Assembly: GCF_916619195.1 (NCBI RefSeq)
Contig: NZ_CAKAKL010000013.1
Span: 92,529-156,528, forward strand
DNA: 64,000 nt
Reading direction: 5' to 3'
Source: Inquilinus sp. Marseille-Q2685
GTDB lineage: Bacteria > Pseudomonadota > Alphaproteobacteria > DSM-16000 > Inquilinaceae
Positions within the stretch are counted from its first letter, which is position 1; each line of letters starts with the position of its first letter. Both the position numbers and the translations under genes were made by a program. The notes beneath the pieces were generated by a model. It was not told the origin of the DNA and ran no database searches. It saw only the letters and a program-made list of their open reading frames with translations. Shown here piece after piece: positions 8,725-17,402 of the stretch.

Positions 8725-9038
8725 AAGCGAGTCAAACACGCGTGTCAATCTGTGAGAATGCAGACCAGCATCTGCCGCCGCGCCTGGGTTCGTCGGCTTT
8801 TGCACTGCACACAGAGCGGCTAGGGTAACATCGGAACAAATTCACGAAGGTTGCGTTGATCGGACGGTTGCGGCACGCGGCGCGGGGCGGAGGCGTCGTG
8901 GAACCGGGACCGGGCTGTGGGGGTTTGAGCCGTGCGCGGCGCAGCGGCGTTCGCGTGGGGCGGGTCTTGTCCACGAACCGCCACAATCGCGATCGATGGT
9001 GCCTGGATGTTGCAGTGCAAAAATCCGGTGGTGGTGAC
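8725..9038. other. Intergenic region before the glucan operon
   Basis: This is 314 bases between the sulfatase-family gene and the chosen OpgD/G start. A 10-bp palindrome ACACGCGTGT lies at 8736-8745. A GAAGG ribosome-like site at 8846-8850 precedes a TTG at 8856 that opens an in-frame 61-codon extension of the glucan gene. That extension is Arg-rich, has no recognisable domain and would bury the Tat signal, so I treat it as untranslated leader. No clear terminator is seen. Confidence 0.4.
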
Positions 9039-10598
9039 GTGGGGCTGACCAGACGCCAGATCTTGATGGGCACGACCGCGCTGGCGGCGTCGTCACTGTT
9101 CGCGCCCGGCCGGCCCGCCGTCGCCGCCCCCAGCCTGGGCGAGACCACGCCGTTCAGCATGACCTGGCTGATCGACCGGGCCAAGACCGTGTCGCAGGCG
9201 CCTTTCGTGCCGCCGGACGAGAACCTGCCGGCCGAGATCAAGCAGCTCAGCTACGACCAACTGCGGGCGATCCGCTTCCTGCCCGAGCAGGCGCTGTGGC
9301 GGCCGGAGAACCTGCCGTTCCAGATGCACTTCTTCCATCTCGGCGCCTATTACGACAAGCCGGTCCACATCTTCCAGGTCGACGGCTACCAGGCGCGCGA
9401 GGTGCTGTACCGCCAGGACCTGTTCGACCTGGGCGGCACCAAGTTCCCGGAGACGCCGCCCGACCATCTCGGCTTCGCCGGCTTCCGGCTGCATTACGCG
9501 ATCAACCGGCCGGAGTTCCTGGACGAGATCGCGGTGTTCCTGGGCGCCAGCTACTTCCGCTGCCTGGGCCGCAAGAACATCTACGGCCTGTCCGCCCGCG
9601 GCCTGGCGATCGATACCGGGTCGACCCGCGGCGAGGAGTTCCCGCTGTTCCGCCAGTTCTGGGTCGAGACGCCGGCCCCGGACGCCAAGCAGATCCGGCT
9701 CTACGCCCTGCTCGACAGTCCGGGCGTCAGCGGCGCCTACAGCTTCCTGATCAAGCCGGGCGAGATCACCACGGTCGATGTCGAGGCGACGCTGTATCCG
9801 CGCCACGCCATCGAGAAGTTCGGCATCGCGCCCTTGACCAGCATGTTCCTGTTCGGCCCACAGGACCACAGGACCTTCGACGACTTCCGGCCGGAGGTGC
9901 ATGACAGCGACGGGTTGTCGATGTGGAGCGGGGCCGGCGAATGGATCTGGCGGCCGCTGCGCAACCCGTCGCGCCTCCTGATCAGCTCGTTCATGGACGA
10001 GAACCCGCGCGGCTTCGGCCTGATGCAGCGCCAGCGCTCCTATGCCAGCTACCAGGACCTGGAGGCGATGTACGAGCGCCGCCCCAGCCTGTGGGTCGAG
10101 CCGCTGAGCGGCTGGGGACCCGGCGTGGTGCAGTTGGTCGAGATCCCGACCGACGCCGAGATCCACGACAACATCGTCGCCTTCTGGGTGCCGAAGCAGC
10201 CGGTCGACGCCGGCCAGGAATGGAAGCTATCCTATCGGCTGCACTGGGGCATGAATCCGCCGGTCAGCAGCGACCGCGGGATCGTGGTATCGACCCGCAC
10301 CGGGGCCGGCGGCGTGTCCGGCGGCGACAACAAGTCCAGCGATACCCGCAAGTTCGTGATCGACTTCCGGGGCGGCGCGCTTGACTCTCTGCCGGAAGAC
10401 GCGTCATTGGAGGCCGTGGTCACGGCTTCCGCCGGGGAAATCCAGTTCCCCGTCGCACAGCGGAATCCGGAACTCGGCGGCTGGCGGGCCTTCTTCGATC
10501 TGAAACCCGCCGGCGACGATCCTGCCGAGCTTCGGTGCTTCTTACGGCAGGGCAGCGATGCCCTGACCGAAACATGGAGTTTCCAATGGACGCCTTGA
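9039..10598 (+). CDS. opgD: Glucan biosynthesis protein, OpgD/OpgG (MdoG) family, Tat-exported
   Basis: This periplasmic protein of osmoregulated glucan synthesis has about 519 residues. A twin-arginine signal is clear: LTRRQILMG, a hydrophobic stretch, then AVAAPS. That favours the OpgD branch, since E. coli OpgD uses Tat and OpgG uses Sec. The mature part has the family blocks YDQLRAIRF, FQMHFFHLG, ASYFRCLGR, YGLSARGLAIDTG and GEWIWRPL. The start is uncertain: GTG 9039 follows GGTGGTG, and GTG 9015 or TTG 8856 are in frame but lengthen the n-region. It overlaps the next gene by 13 bases and is read together with opgH downstream. Confidence 0.88.
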   Translation: MGLTRRQILMGTTALAASSLFAPGRPAVAAPSLGETTPFSMTWLIDRAKTVSQAPFVPPDENLPAEIKQLSYDQLRAIRFLPEQALWRPENLPFQMHFFHLGAYYDKPVHIFQVDGYQAREVLYRQDLFDLGGTKFPETPPDHLGFAGFRLHYAINRPEFLDEIAVFLGASYFRCLGRKNIYGLSARGLAIDTGSTRGEEFPLFRQFWVETPAPDAKQIRLYALLDSPGVSGAYSFLIKPGEITTVDVEATLYPRHAIEKFGIAPLTSMFLFGPQDHRTFDDFRPEVHDSDGLSMWSGAGEWIWRPLRNPSRLLISSFMDENPRGFGLMQRQRSYASYQDLEAMYERRPSLWVEPLSGWGPGVVQLVEIPTDAEIHDNIVAFWVPKQPVDAGQEWKLSYRLHWGMNPPVSSDRGIVVSTRTGAGGVSGGDNKSSDTRKFVIDFRGGALDSLPEDASLEAVVTASAGEIQFPVAQRNPELGGWRAFFDLKPAGDDPAELRCFLRQGSDALTETWSFQWTP

Positions 10599-11107
10599 CG
10601 ACGCATCGGAATCGTCCCATGTCCCAGGTCGGGTCACGCACCCCGGTCAACATCAACATGCCCGACAACGTCATCGCCTTCTTCCAAGGCCTGGGATTCA
10701 CGGATCCGGCCGCACTGTCCGGCGCGATCGAGACCGCGTTCTGCGACGTCGATCCGTCGACGATGCCGGCCCCCGCCCTGCTGGAGCACGCCCGCCGGCG
10801 TACCGCCGACTGGTTCGCCGTGGTGCTGAACCGCAGCGAGCGCGACGACGACGCGGTGCTGACCATCGGCCGCGCCGCCTATCCCCTGACCGCCGCCGCC
10901 CGCCGCTGGCCCGAGCACTTCCTGTCCGAGGATCCGCTGCCGCAGGCGATGGAACAGGCGCTGCGCCGGGTGTCGCCGGTGCCGGTACCGCGCTCCAAGC
11001 CGACGCCGATGCTGGACCAGCCGCTCGACCCGGTCTGGGCCGGCGAGCCGCTGAAGCGCATCTTCGGCTGGTGGTCGCCCGAGGCTGCCGAACGGCGCCC
11101 GGCCTGA
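10586..11107 (+). CDS. Unknown 173-residue protein between opgD and opgH
   Basis: Start ATG 10586 lies inside the end of opgD and has a well-placed GGAG six bases upstream; it ends 22 bases before opgH. The protein is soluble, with no signal peptide or membrane segment. It is rich in Pro, Ala and Arg, with a fold-like centre (MPDNVIAFFQGLGFTDPAAL ... CDVDPSTMPAPALLEHAR) and a C-terminal GEPLKRIFGWW. I do not recognise a family. Its place in the operon suggests a cytoplasmic role in glucan synthesis or its control, for example acting on OpgH. That is inference from context only. Confidence 0.75.
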   Translation: MDALTTHRNRPMSQVGSRTPVNINMPDNVIAFFQGLGFTDPAALSGAIETAFCDVDPSTMPAPALLEHARRRTADWFAVVLNRSERDDDAVLTIGRAAYPLTAAARRWPEHFLSEDPLPQAMEQALRRVSPVPVPRSKPTPMLDQPLDPVWAGEPLKRIFGWWSPEAAERRPA

Positions 11108-11129
11108 CGGAAAGGCGATCTCCTAGCCG

Positions 11130-13211
11130 ATGACCGGACTCGAAGCGGCGTCCTACGCCTCCGCGGCTCGCTGGCGCCGCCTCGCCGTCTTCGGCGCGAC
11201 CGCGCTGTCGACCCTGGCCGCCGCCTTCGCCCTCTACCGGTTCCTGTCGGTCGGCGGCGTCACCGGGCTGGAGCTGGCCCTGGTGGTGATGTTCGCCATC
11301 AACTTCTCCTGGATCGCGCTGTCCTTCTGGACCGCCCTGCCCGGCTTCCTGACCCTTCTGCTGCGCTGGGGCCAGCCCGGCCTGGCGTGGCCGCAGGGGG
11401 CCGAGGCGGTGGCGCCGCTGAAGAGCCGCACCGCGGTACTGATGCCGGTCTACAACGAGGACACGACCGGCATCTACGCCAACCTCCAGGCGATCCACGA
11501 CAGCCTGGCGCGGACCGGCCATCTCGACGCCTTCGACATCTTCATCCTGAGCGACACCACCAACCCCGACGTCTGGGTGGCGGAGGAGATCGGCTGGAGC
11601 GCGCTGTGCCGCCGCACCGAGGGCAGCGGCCGCATCTTCTACCGCAAGCGCCGGCACAACGTCGCCAAGAAGGCCGGCAACATCGCCGATTTCTGCACCC
11701 GCTGGGGCGCCCGCTACGACTTCATGGTGGTGCTGGACGCCGACAGCCTTATGGCTGGCGACACGCTGGTCACCATGGCCCGGCTGATGCAGGCCAATCC
11801 GCGCGCCGGCATCATCCAGGCGCCGCCGCTGGTGGTGAACCGCAACACGCTGTGGGCCCGGATGCAGCAGTTCGCCGGGCGGCTCTACGGCCCGATCGTC
11901 AGCGCCGGCCTGGCCTTCTGGCAGCTCGGCGACGGCAACTACTGGGGCCACAACGCGATCATCCGCACCCGCGCCTTCATCGAGAGCTGCGGCCTGCCGA
12001 TCCTGTCCGGGCGGCCGCCCTTCGGCGGCCATATCCTGTCGCACGACTTCGTCGAGGCGGCGCTGATCCGGCGCAACGGCTGGACCGCCTGGCTGGTGCC
12101 GGAGCTCGGCGGCAGCTACGAGGAATGCCCGCCGACGATGATCGACCACGCCAAGCGCGACCGGCGCTGGTGCCAGGGCAACATGCAGCATCTGCGCGTC
12201 CTGGTGGCGCGCGGCCTGCACCCGCTGTCGCGCCAGCACATGGCGATGGGCGTGATGAGCTACGTCTCCTCGCCGCTGTGGCTGATCTTCATCTGCATCG
12301 GCATGCTGACGGCGCTCGAGCACAAGCTGGAGATCCCGGTCTACTTCCCGACGGCCGAGACCCTGTTCCCGGTCTGGCCGGTGCAGGACCAGACGCTGGC
12401 GGTGCGCCTGCTGGTGATCTCCTTCGCCATGCTGCTGGCGCCGAAGATCTTCGGCTGGACGCTGCTGCTGTTCGACCGCCGCCTGGCCGCCGGCTATGGC
12501 GGCGCCTTCCGGGCGCTGCTGAGCCTGCTGTTCGAGACCTTCTTCTCGATCTTCCAGGCGCCGGTGATGATGCTGTTCCATTCCAGCTTCGTGCTGCAGG
12601 CCTTCCTCGGCCGCGATTCCGGCTGGGGCACGCAGTCGCGCGACGACCGCGGCACGACCTGGGCCGACGCGGTGCAGATGCATCGCGGCCACACCATCTT
12701 CGGCGCCGTTCTGGGCGTGGTGGCGCTGTGGATCTCGCCCTCGATGCTGGCCTGGCTGTCGCCGCTGGTGATCGGCCTTCTGCTGTCGATCCCGCTGTCG
12801 GTGATCACCTCGCGCCACTCCACCGGCGTCTGGGCCCGGAAGCTCGGCCTGCTGGTGACGCCGGAGGAGCGGCAGAAGCCGCAGATCGTGGTCGAGGCCG
12901 CGGCGCTGGGCGAGCAGCTTTCCGCCACCACCCGGCCGGTCGAGGACGGGCTGGCGACGGTGATCCGCGACCCGCTGGCCAACGCCATCCACATGACCCT
13001 GCTGACCGGGTCGCCCGAGGCCGGGCGCGAGGACGCGAAGGTGGTCGAGGCGGCGCGGCGCAAGCTGACCGCGGGCGGCCCCGGCACGCTGAACACCGGC
13101 GCCCTCAGCCGCGACGAGAAGACGGCGCTGCTGTTCGACCCGCGCAGCCTGAGCGAGCTGCACCTGACCGCCCTGGCCGGCGGCCGCCTGCAGGCCGCGC
13201 CGAGGGCCTGA
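11130..13211 (+). CDS. opgH: Glucan glucosyltransferase OpgH (MdoH)
   Basis: This 693-residue inner-membrane GT2 enzyme polymerises glucose from UDP-glucose and moves the chain towards the periplasm. Two N-terminal membrane segments precede the catalytic loop: MPVYNEDTTG, the HNVAKKAGNIADF stretch, DADS (the metal/UDP-binding DxD-type site), HDFVEA and RDRRWCQGNMQH (the Q-x-x-R-W-like acceptor site). Several membrane segments follow (about residues 370-560). The cytoplasmic tail is shorter than in E. coli OpgH, which is about 847 residues. It is last in the opgD-unknown-opgH operon and followed by a hairpin at 13255. Confidence 0.93.
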   Translation: MTGLEAASYASAARWRRLAVFGATALSTLAAAFALYRFLSVGGVTGLELALVVMFAINFSWIALSFWTALPGFLTLLLRWGQPGLAWPQGAEAVAPLKSRTAVLMPVYNEDTTGIYANLQAIHDSLARTGHLDAFDIFILSDTTNPDVWVAEEIGWSALCRRTEGSGRIFYRKRRHNVAKKAGNIADFCTRWGARYDFMVVLDADSLMAGDTLVTMARLMQANPRAGIIQAPPLVVNRNTLWARMQQFAGRLYGPIVSAGLAFWQLGDGNYWGHNAIIRTRAFIESCGLPILSGRPPFGGHILSHDFVEAALIRRNGWTAWLVPELGGSYEECPPTMIDHAKRDRRWCQGNMQHLRVLVARGLHPLSRQHMAMGVMSYVSSPLWLIFICIGMLTALEHKLEIPVYFPTAETLFPVWPVQDQTLAVRLLVISFAMLLAPKIFGWTLLLFDRRLAAGYGGAFRALLSLLFETFFSIFQAPVMMLFHSSFVLQAFLGRDSGWGTQSRDDRGTTWADAVQMHRGHTIFGAVLGVVALWISPSMLAWLSPLVIGLLLSIPLSVITSRHSTGVWARKLGLLVTPEERQKPQIVVEAAALGEQLSATTRPVEDGLATVIRDPLANAIHMTLLTGSPEAGREDAKVVEAARRKLTAGGPGTLNTGALSRDEKTALLFDPRSLSELHLTALAGGRLQAAPRA

Positions 13212-13254
13212 GGCACCTTTCCACGCCTCCTCCAAATCCATTTTGCGCTTTGCG

Positions 13255-13285
13255 TTGCCTCTCCCGCCGGATGTGGGAGAGGCAA
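13255..13285. terminator. Hairpin between convergent opgH and DUF2264 genes
   Basis: TTGCCTCTCCC and GGGAGAGGCAA pair perfectly over 11 bp around a 9-base loop. It lies 43 bases after the opgH stop and 24 bases before the end of the convergent DUF2264 gene. Neither side has a good T-run, so it may stabilise RNA ends or act as a weak bidirectional terminator. Confidence 0.5.
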
Positions 13286-13309
13286 CAAAAGCCTACGCAG
13301 CGAAAACCG

Positions 13310-15211
13310 TCATGCCCACTCCGCCACCGGCCGGTGGCGCACTTCCAGGCTGCGGGGCACGGTCGCCCAGTCGAGGATGGCGGCGTTCCAGCCGGCGGCC
13401 TCGGCGATCGCGCGCAGGTCGTCGGTCGCGGGCAGCGTGGCCGCCAACCCTGTCGGGTCGAGGCCGTGGGTCGGCCGCACCAGCGTGACCAGCAGCGTCT
13501 CGCCGGCGCCGATCCGGCCGACCAGGGCCGGCACCGAGGCCTGCGGGAACACCAGATGGGTGTTCGGCGCCACATCCGCCTCGACCGCGCGGCGCAGCCC
13601 GCCGAGATCGGCCAGGCTGGAGGCGTGGCCGTCGGCGACGGCCAGGGTCAGGCCCTGCGGCCCCGGCTCCCGGCTGTCGAAGGCCTGCTTCAGCTTGCCC
13701 CGGGTGCGGCTGTGCGCCGGCACCGCATGGCCGGTCTCGATCACCGCCAGCGGCGCGTCGGCGGCGACCCGGTGCAGCCGCAGCTCCCAGTCCCCGGCAA
13801 AGGCCTGCAGCGTCGTCACCTTGACCCCGGCCATGGGCTGCCAGACGGTCTCGACCCAGCCCTTGCCCACCCGGGAGGCGGCGAGCGCGCCGCGGGACCG
13901 GAACTCCTGCCCGTCGCGGCTGACCGCCAGGATGTTGTCGCCGCAGAAGCCGGTATGGAGCCAGCGATCCGCCTCCACCGCCAGGCCGAAGCGCGAGGAA
14001 TAGGCCAGCTTGCCGTATTTGTCGGTCGAGCCGCGCATCTCGGTGCGCACCGGGCCGGCCGGCAGCGCCACCACGTCGCCGCCGCTGCGCCGCACCACCA
14101 TCGAGGCGCCGCGCAGCGTGGCGGTGCCGTCCGCCGCGTCGAGCTCCTCCTCCCGCGCCGTCCAGAACGGATGGCCGTCCGGCAAGGCCAGCGGCAGGAA
14201 GGCCTTGAATGCCCAGTAGGGCGAGCCGGGGGAGTTGTACTCCTCGCTCATGAAATAGTTCGGCCAGCGATAGCCGACGGGCAGGCGGCCGGCGGCGTCG
14301 AGGATCGGCTGCTGCATCCACCAGCGGATCTGCCGGGCCCAGAGGCCGCGGATCTGGCCCCAGGGCAGCGCCTCGACCCCGGCATAGGCCAGGCCCCCCC
14401 AGAATCCGGCCATGGCGAAGCGGTAGGTCAGCGACCGGCCGATCACCAGCGCCGCGCCGTCCGCCCCGAACCAGTGGCGAAAGCCCTGGGCGAAGGCGGT
14501 GGCGCGATCCCTGTAGGCCTGCGCCCGCACCGGGTCCTGTTCCGCCCGATGGGCGGCGTAGATCAGCCCGTAGAAGTGCAGCGCGAAGCCGTTGTAATGG
14601 TCGATCCAGCCGCCCTCGCCGTCGCCATACCAGCCCTCGGCGCCGATGAACTGGTCGATCCGGGCCAGATGCCGGTCGCGCGAGGCGGTGTCGATGCCGA
14701 CGCCCACCCGCTCCAGCCCCAGCCCGGCCATCACCGGGAAGAAGTGCCAGTTGTTGTCGGCCATCTCGACCGACTGGATGCCGCCCAGCCAGGCCGCCGC
14801 GCGCTGCTTCGCCGCCTCCGGCAGCGGCTCCCACAGCTTGTCCGGCGCCAGCGCCAGCGCGAAGCCCAGCGCCGCCATCTCGACCGAGCGCTGGTCGAGA
14901 TCGGTCACCGCTTCCCAGTATTCCGGGTGGTCCGGATCGGTGCCGCTGGCGAGCCCTTCGCGGAACTTGTCCCAGAACTCGAAACCGCCGCCACCGGCAT
15001 GCAGCGGCGCCAGGCCCCAGAGCGGCCGGGCATAGCCCTCGAACCACTGCGCCTTGCGGTTGAAATGGGCGGAGTCCAGCCCCAGCCGGATCTGCGCCCG
15101 GCCCGGGCTGAACCCGGATTCGAGCGGCGCGGTGAGGTCGCGCAGCAGGCGCTGAGCATCGGCACGGCTGGCCAACGGATTGGCGCGGATGCGATCGGCA
15201 GTATCGGTCAT
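13310..15211 (-). CDS. DUF2264 protein (putative polysaccharide-active enzyme)
   Basis: The protein has 633 residues. The N-terminal ~370 residues are rich in aromatic residues and patterned like an alpha/alpha-barrel: QWFEGYARPLWGLAP, DLDQRSVEMAALGFAL, NNWHFFPVMAGLGLE, EGWYGDGEGGWIDHYNGFALH and YRFAMAGFWGGLAYAG. These are the signature of DUF2264 proteins. Substrate is not established; the fold resembles glycoside hydrolases and lyases acting on sugars. The C-terminal part is beta-rich. The start ATG overlaps the ThuA stop as ATGA, so the two genes are coupled. With the upstream sugar-type binding protein this suggests carbohydrate use. Confidence 0.85.
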   Translation of the reverse strand: MTDTADRIRANPLASRADAQRLLRDLTAPLESGFSPGRAQIRLGLDSAHFNRKAQWFEGYARPLWGLAPLHAGGGGFEFWDKFREGLASGTDPDHPEYWEAVTDLDQRSVEMAALGFALALAPDKLWEPLPEAAKQRAAAWLGGIQSVEMADNNWHFFPVMAGLGLERVGVGIDTASRDRHLARIDQFIGAEGWYGDGEGGWIDHYNGFALHFYGLIYAAHRAEQDPVRAQAYRDRATAFAQGFRHWFGADGAALVIGRSLTYRFAMAGFWGGLAYAGVEALPWGQIRGLWARQIRWWMQQPILDAAGRLPVGYRWPNYFMSEEYNSPGSPYWAFKAFLPLALPDGHPFWTAREEELDAADGTATLRGASMVVRRSGGDVVALPAGPVRTEMRGSTDKYGKLAYSSRFGLAVEADRWLHTGFCGDNILAVSRDGQEFRSRGALAASRVGKGWVETVWQPMAGVKVTTLQAFAGDWELRLHRVAADAPLAVIETGHAVPAHSRTRGKLKQAFDSREPGPQGLTLAVADGHASSLADLGGLRRAVEADVAPNTHLVFPQASVPALVGRIGAGETLLVTLVRPTHGLDPTGLAATLPATDDLRAIAEAAGWNAAILDWATVPRSLEVRHRPVAEWA

Positions 15212-15849
15212 CGGGATGCCCAGAGCAGGCCGCGGCGCAGGATCTCGCGCATCTGCGGGTGTTCGAACTCGCGCACCACATGGCCCAGCGCGGTGTAGAA
15301 CACCCGCCCGGCGCCGTAGCGCTTCTTGTAGACGACCGGCATGGTGACGCCGTCGATCCAGGGGGCGTGCTCGCCCGAGAAGGTGGTGGTGGCCAGCACC
15401 TCCACGATCGGGTCGACATGCAGGTAGTACTGCTCCGACCGGTAGTCGAAGTCGCCGATGCCGTCCATGATCGGGTCGTCCGGCCGGGTGATGTTGACCC
15501 GGAACGGGATGATGCCGCCGGGATGCGCCACCCACTGGCAACCGGCCATGAAATGGAAGCCCACCGCCTCGCGGAACGACCCGGCCAGGCCGCCGTGATA
15601 GCCTGCGATCCCCGTGCCGCCCTGGACCGCGGCCAGCAGGTTGTCCAGCGGCTCCTTGGCGATGGCGGCGCGGGTGATGCACGGCACGATAAGGTCCATC
15701 TCGCGCAACGCCGGGTCGGCGAAGGCGTCGATGTCGCCTTCGACCCGGACCTCGAAGCCTTCGTCGCGCAGCATCGCGGCGACAGTGGCGGCGCCCGGCT
15801 CGGGCTCGTGCCCCTCCCAGCCGCCCCAGACGATCATGGCGCGTTTCAT
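15208..15849 (-). CDS. ThuA-like protein (trehalose utilisation family)
   Basis: The protein has 213 residues with the class I glutamine-amidotransferase-like fold of ThuA: MIVWGGWEGHEP at the start, ITRAAIAKEPLDNLLAAVQGGTGI, the small-residue turn AGYHGGLAGSF, and a late GRVFYTALGHVVREF with the conserved GH. In Sinorhizobium ThuA takes part in trehalose and related disaccharide catabolism, but homologues vary in substrate. A good ribosome site (GGAGAGGA) precedes the ATG. It lies 73 bases after the binding-protein gene and is coupled to the DUF2264 gene. Confidence 0.85.
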   Translation of the reverse strand: MKRAMIVWGGWEGHEPEPGAATVAAMLRDEGFEVRVEGDIDAFADPALREMDLIVPCITRAAIAKEPLDNLLAAVQGGTGIAGYHGGLAGSFREAVGFHFMAGCQWVAHPGGIIPFRVNITRPDDPIMDGIGDFDYRSEQYYLHVDPIVEVLATTTFSGEHAPWIDGVTMPVVYKKRYGAGRVFYTALGHVVREFEHPQMREILRRGLLWASR

Positions 15850-15922
15850 CGCGATCCTCTCCGCTCCCGGTCGGGCGGCAGGGCCGGGAGACCGGTCATG
15901 CCGCCCTCACCTCCGATTCCGC

Positions 15923-17224
15923 TCACTTCGGCCGCAGGATCGACTTGCCCTGATCGACCAGCTGCTGCGCCGCCTCGTCGATCGACAGGTTGCCGAAGGC
16001 GACCTGGTCCGCCGTCTTGCGCACCACGTCGCGGTCGAACTGCTGCGACCCGACCGGCGCCGGCGGCGGATAGGCGCTGACCTTGTCGGCCAGCAGGTTG
16101 ACGTAGTCGACCGTGGCGCGCTCGGTCTCGTTCAGCTGCGGCAGGATCGCCTCGCGCACCTTGGGCGACATCGGCACGCCGCGCTCCACGCCCAGGATCT
16201 TGCCGGCCTCGATGTCGTTGACGAAGAAGTTGATGAAGGCGGCCGCAGCTTCGCCGTTCTTCGAGGTGGCGCCGATGCTCCAGATCAGCGCCGGCCGGTA
16301 GTAGTGGCCGGACGGGGATTCCTTGCCGAGCGCCGGCACCATGGTGATGCCGAGCTTGTTCGGCATCATCGCCTGGTACCCGATCAGCTGGTTGGAATAG
16401 GTGAAGCCCATCACCGCGTTGCCGCGGGTCAGCGGACTGGTCTCGATGGTGTTCTGGTCCTGGGTCTGCAGGTCGGCCGAGACGCAGATGTTCTTCTTCC
16501 GCAGATCCTCCCAGTAGGCGTACCACTCCTTGGCGTCCTCGACGCCGAAGCCGATCGACCCTTCCGGTGAGAACAGGGACTTGCCGCGCTGGCGCAGCCA
16601 GACGTCCAGGACATAGGCGTAGCGGGCGCCGTAGGCCGCGCCCCAGAGCTGGTCCTTGCCGGCCGCCTTGGTCAGCTCGGCCGCCATCTCGGCGAACTGG
16701 ATCCAGGTCGTGTCCGGCGTCGGCACCGGGATGCCGGCCTTGGCGAAGACCGTGGTGTCGTAGAACATCGAAAAGGAGTTCAGCCCGAGCCCGACGCCGT
16801 AGATCTTGCCGTCGACCCGGCACAGGTCGAGCATCTTGGCGCCGAAGGCCTCGACGTCGAGCGGCTTCGGGATGAACGGGTCCAGCGCCATGCAGGCGCC
16901 GCGCTTCGAGTAGTCGGAGACGGTGCTGGGCTCGAGCTGGAAGACGTCGGAGACGTTGCGCCCCGCCATCTGCGTCGACAGCTTGGTCCAGTAGGCGTCG
17001 CCGCTCAGCGGTTCGCCGACGATGGCGATGTCCGGCGTCTTCTGCTCGTACAGCTTGGCCACGTCCTGGGTGCGCTTGGCGCGCTCCTGCGAGCCCCACC
17101 AGGTCATGCGCAGCCGGGTCTCCGCAGCCATGGCGCGGCCGGCGCCGAGGGACAGCGCCGCCCCGGCGGCGGCCCCGGCGACAATTGTGCCCTGCAGGAA
17201 CGAACGACGGTTGAAAGCCTTCAT
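15923..17224 (-). CDS. ABC transporter sugar-type substrate-binding protein (family 1)
   Basis: This 433-residue periplasmic binding protein begins with NRRSFLQGTIVAGAAAGAA and a cleavage near AMAAE, a twin-arginine-like export signal. The body has the family 1 pattern: LRMTWWGSQERAKRTQDVAKLYEQKTP near the N-terminus, DVFQLEPSTVSDYSKRGACMALDPF, and the late GEAAAAFINFFVNDIEAGKILG block. Such proteins usually bind sugars or polyols. No permease or ATPase gene is adjacent: downstream are ThuA and DUF2264, and upstream is an unrelated amino-acid permease. Two inverted repeats upstream (17270 and 17361) are candidate control sites. Confidence 0.9.
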   Translation of the reverse strand: MKAFNRRSFLQGTIVAGAAAGAALSLGAGRAMAAETRLRMTWWGSQERAKRTQDVAKLYEQKTPDIAIVGEPLSGDAYWTKLSTQMAGRNVSDVFQLEPSTVSDYSKRGACMALDPFIPKPLDVEAFGAKMLDLCRVDGKIYGVGLGLNSFSMFYDTTVFAKAGIPVPTPDTTWIQFAEMAAELTKAAGKDQLWGAAYGARYAYVLDVWLRQRGKSLFSPEGSIGFGVEDAKEWYAYWEDLRKKNICVSADLQTQDQNTIETSPLTRGNAVMGFTYSNQLIGYQAMMPNKLGITMVPALGKESPSGHYYRPALIWSIGATSKNGEAAAAFINFFVNDIEAGKILGVERGVPMSPKVREAILPQLNETERATVDYVNLLADKVSAYPPPAPVGSQQFDRDVVRKTADQVAFGNLSIDEAAQQLVDQGKSILRPK

Positions 17225-17269
17225 CGGTTGCCTCCCCTTCTGGCACGGCGGCGTTCGGCCGCCACGTTA

Positions 17270-17283
17270 TAACCGTTTGGTTA
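17270..17283. promoter_or_regulatory. Inverted repeat TAACC-N4-GGTTA upstream of the sugar binding-protein operon
   Basis: TAACC and GGTTA are separated by GTTT and lie 45-60 bases before the start of the binding-protein gene at 17224. A second copy of the same geometry lies at 17361-17374. The pair suggests an operator for a dimeric repressor acting on this operon; the regulator is not in the window. Confidence 0.45.
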
Positions 17284-17360
17284 CTTATTATTGATCGTCA
17301 TCGAGGGATGTCAAATGACGAATGGCTAGGCCAAGCGCCGTCGCGCGGCGCGGCCGGATG

Positions 17361-17374
17361 TAACCAATTGGATA
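17361..17374. promoter_or_regulatory. Second, imperfect copy of the inverted repeat, TAACC-N4-GGATA
   Basis: TAACC-AATT-GGATA has the same arms and spacing as the site at 17270, with one mismatched base. It is centred 91 bp away, between the end of the amino-acid permease gene and the start of the binding-protein operon. Two spaced sites of one kind support cooperative operator binding. Confidence 0.4.
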
Positions 17375-17402
17375 TAACTCGATGCATGCCTCCAGGCCCG
17401 AC

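Noticed and set aside
8856..9038. 61-codon N-terminal extension of OpgD from TTG 8856
   Set aside because: A ribosome-like site exists, but the extension is Arg-rich without likeness to the family and would place the Tat signal 65 residues in.
10698..13241. An 847-codon minus-strand frame opposite opgH
   Set aside because: It is the antisense shadow of opgH, with no start signal or domain.
11387..15298. A 1303-codon open frame on the plus strand across opgH and the DUF2264 gene
   Set aside because: It is Arg/Pro/Ala-rich in a low-complexity way with no motifs, and it runs through two real genes in the wrong frame; it is caused by high GC.
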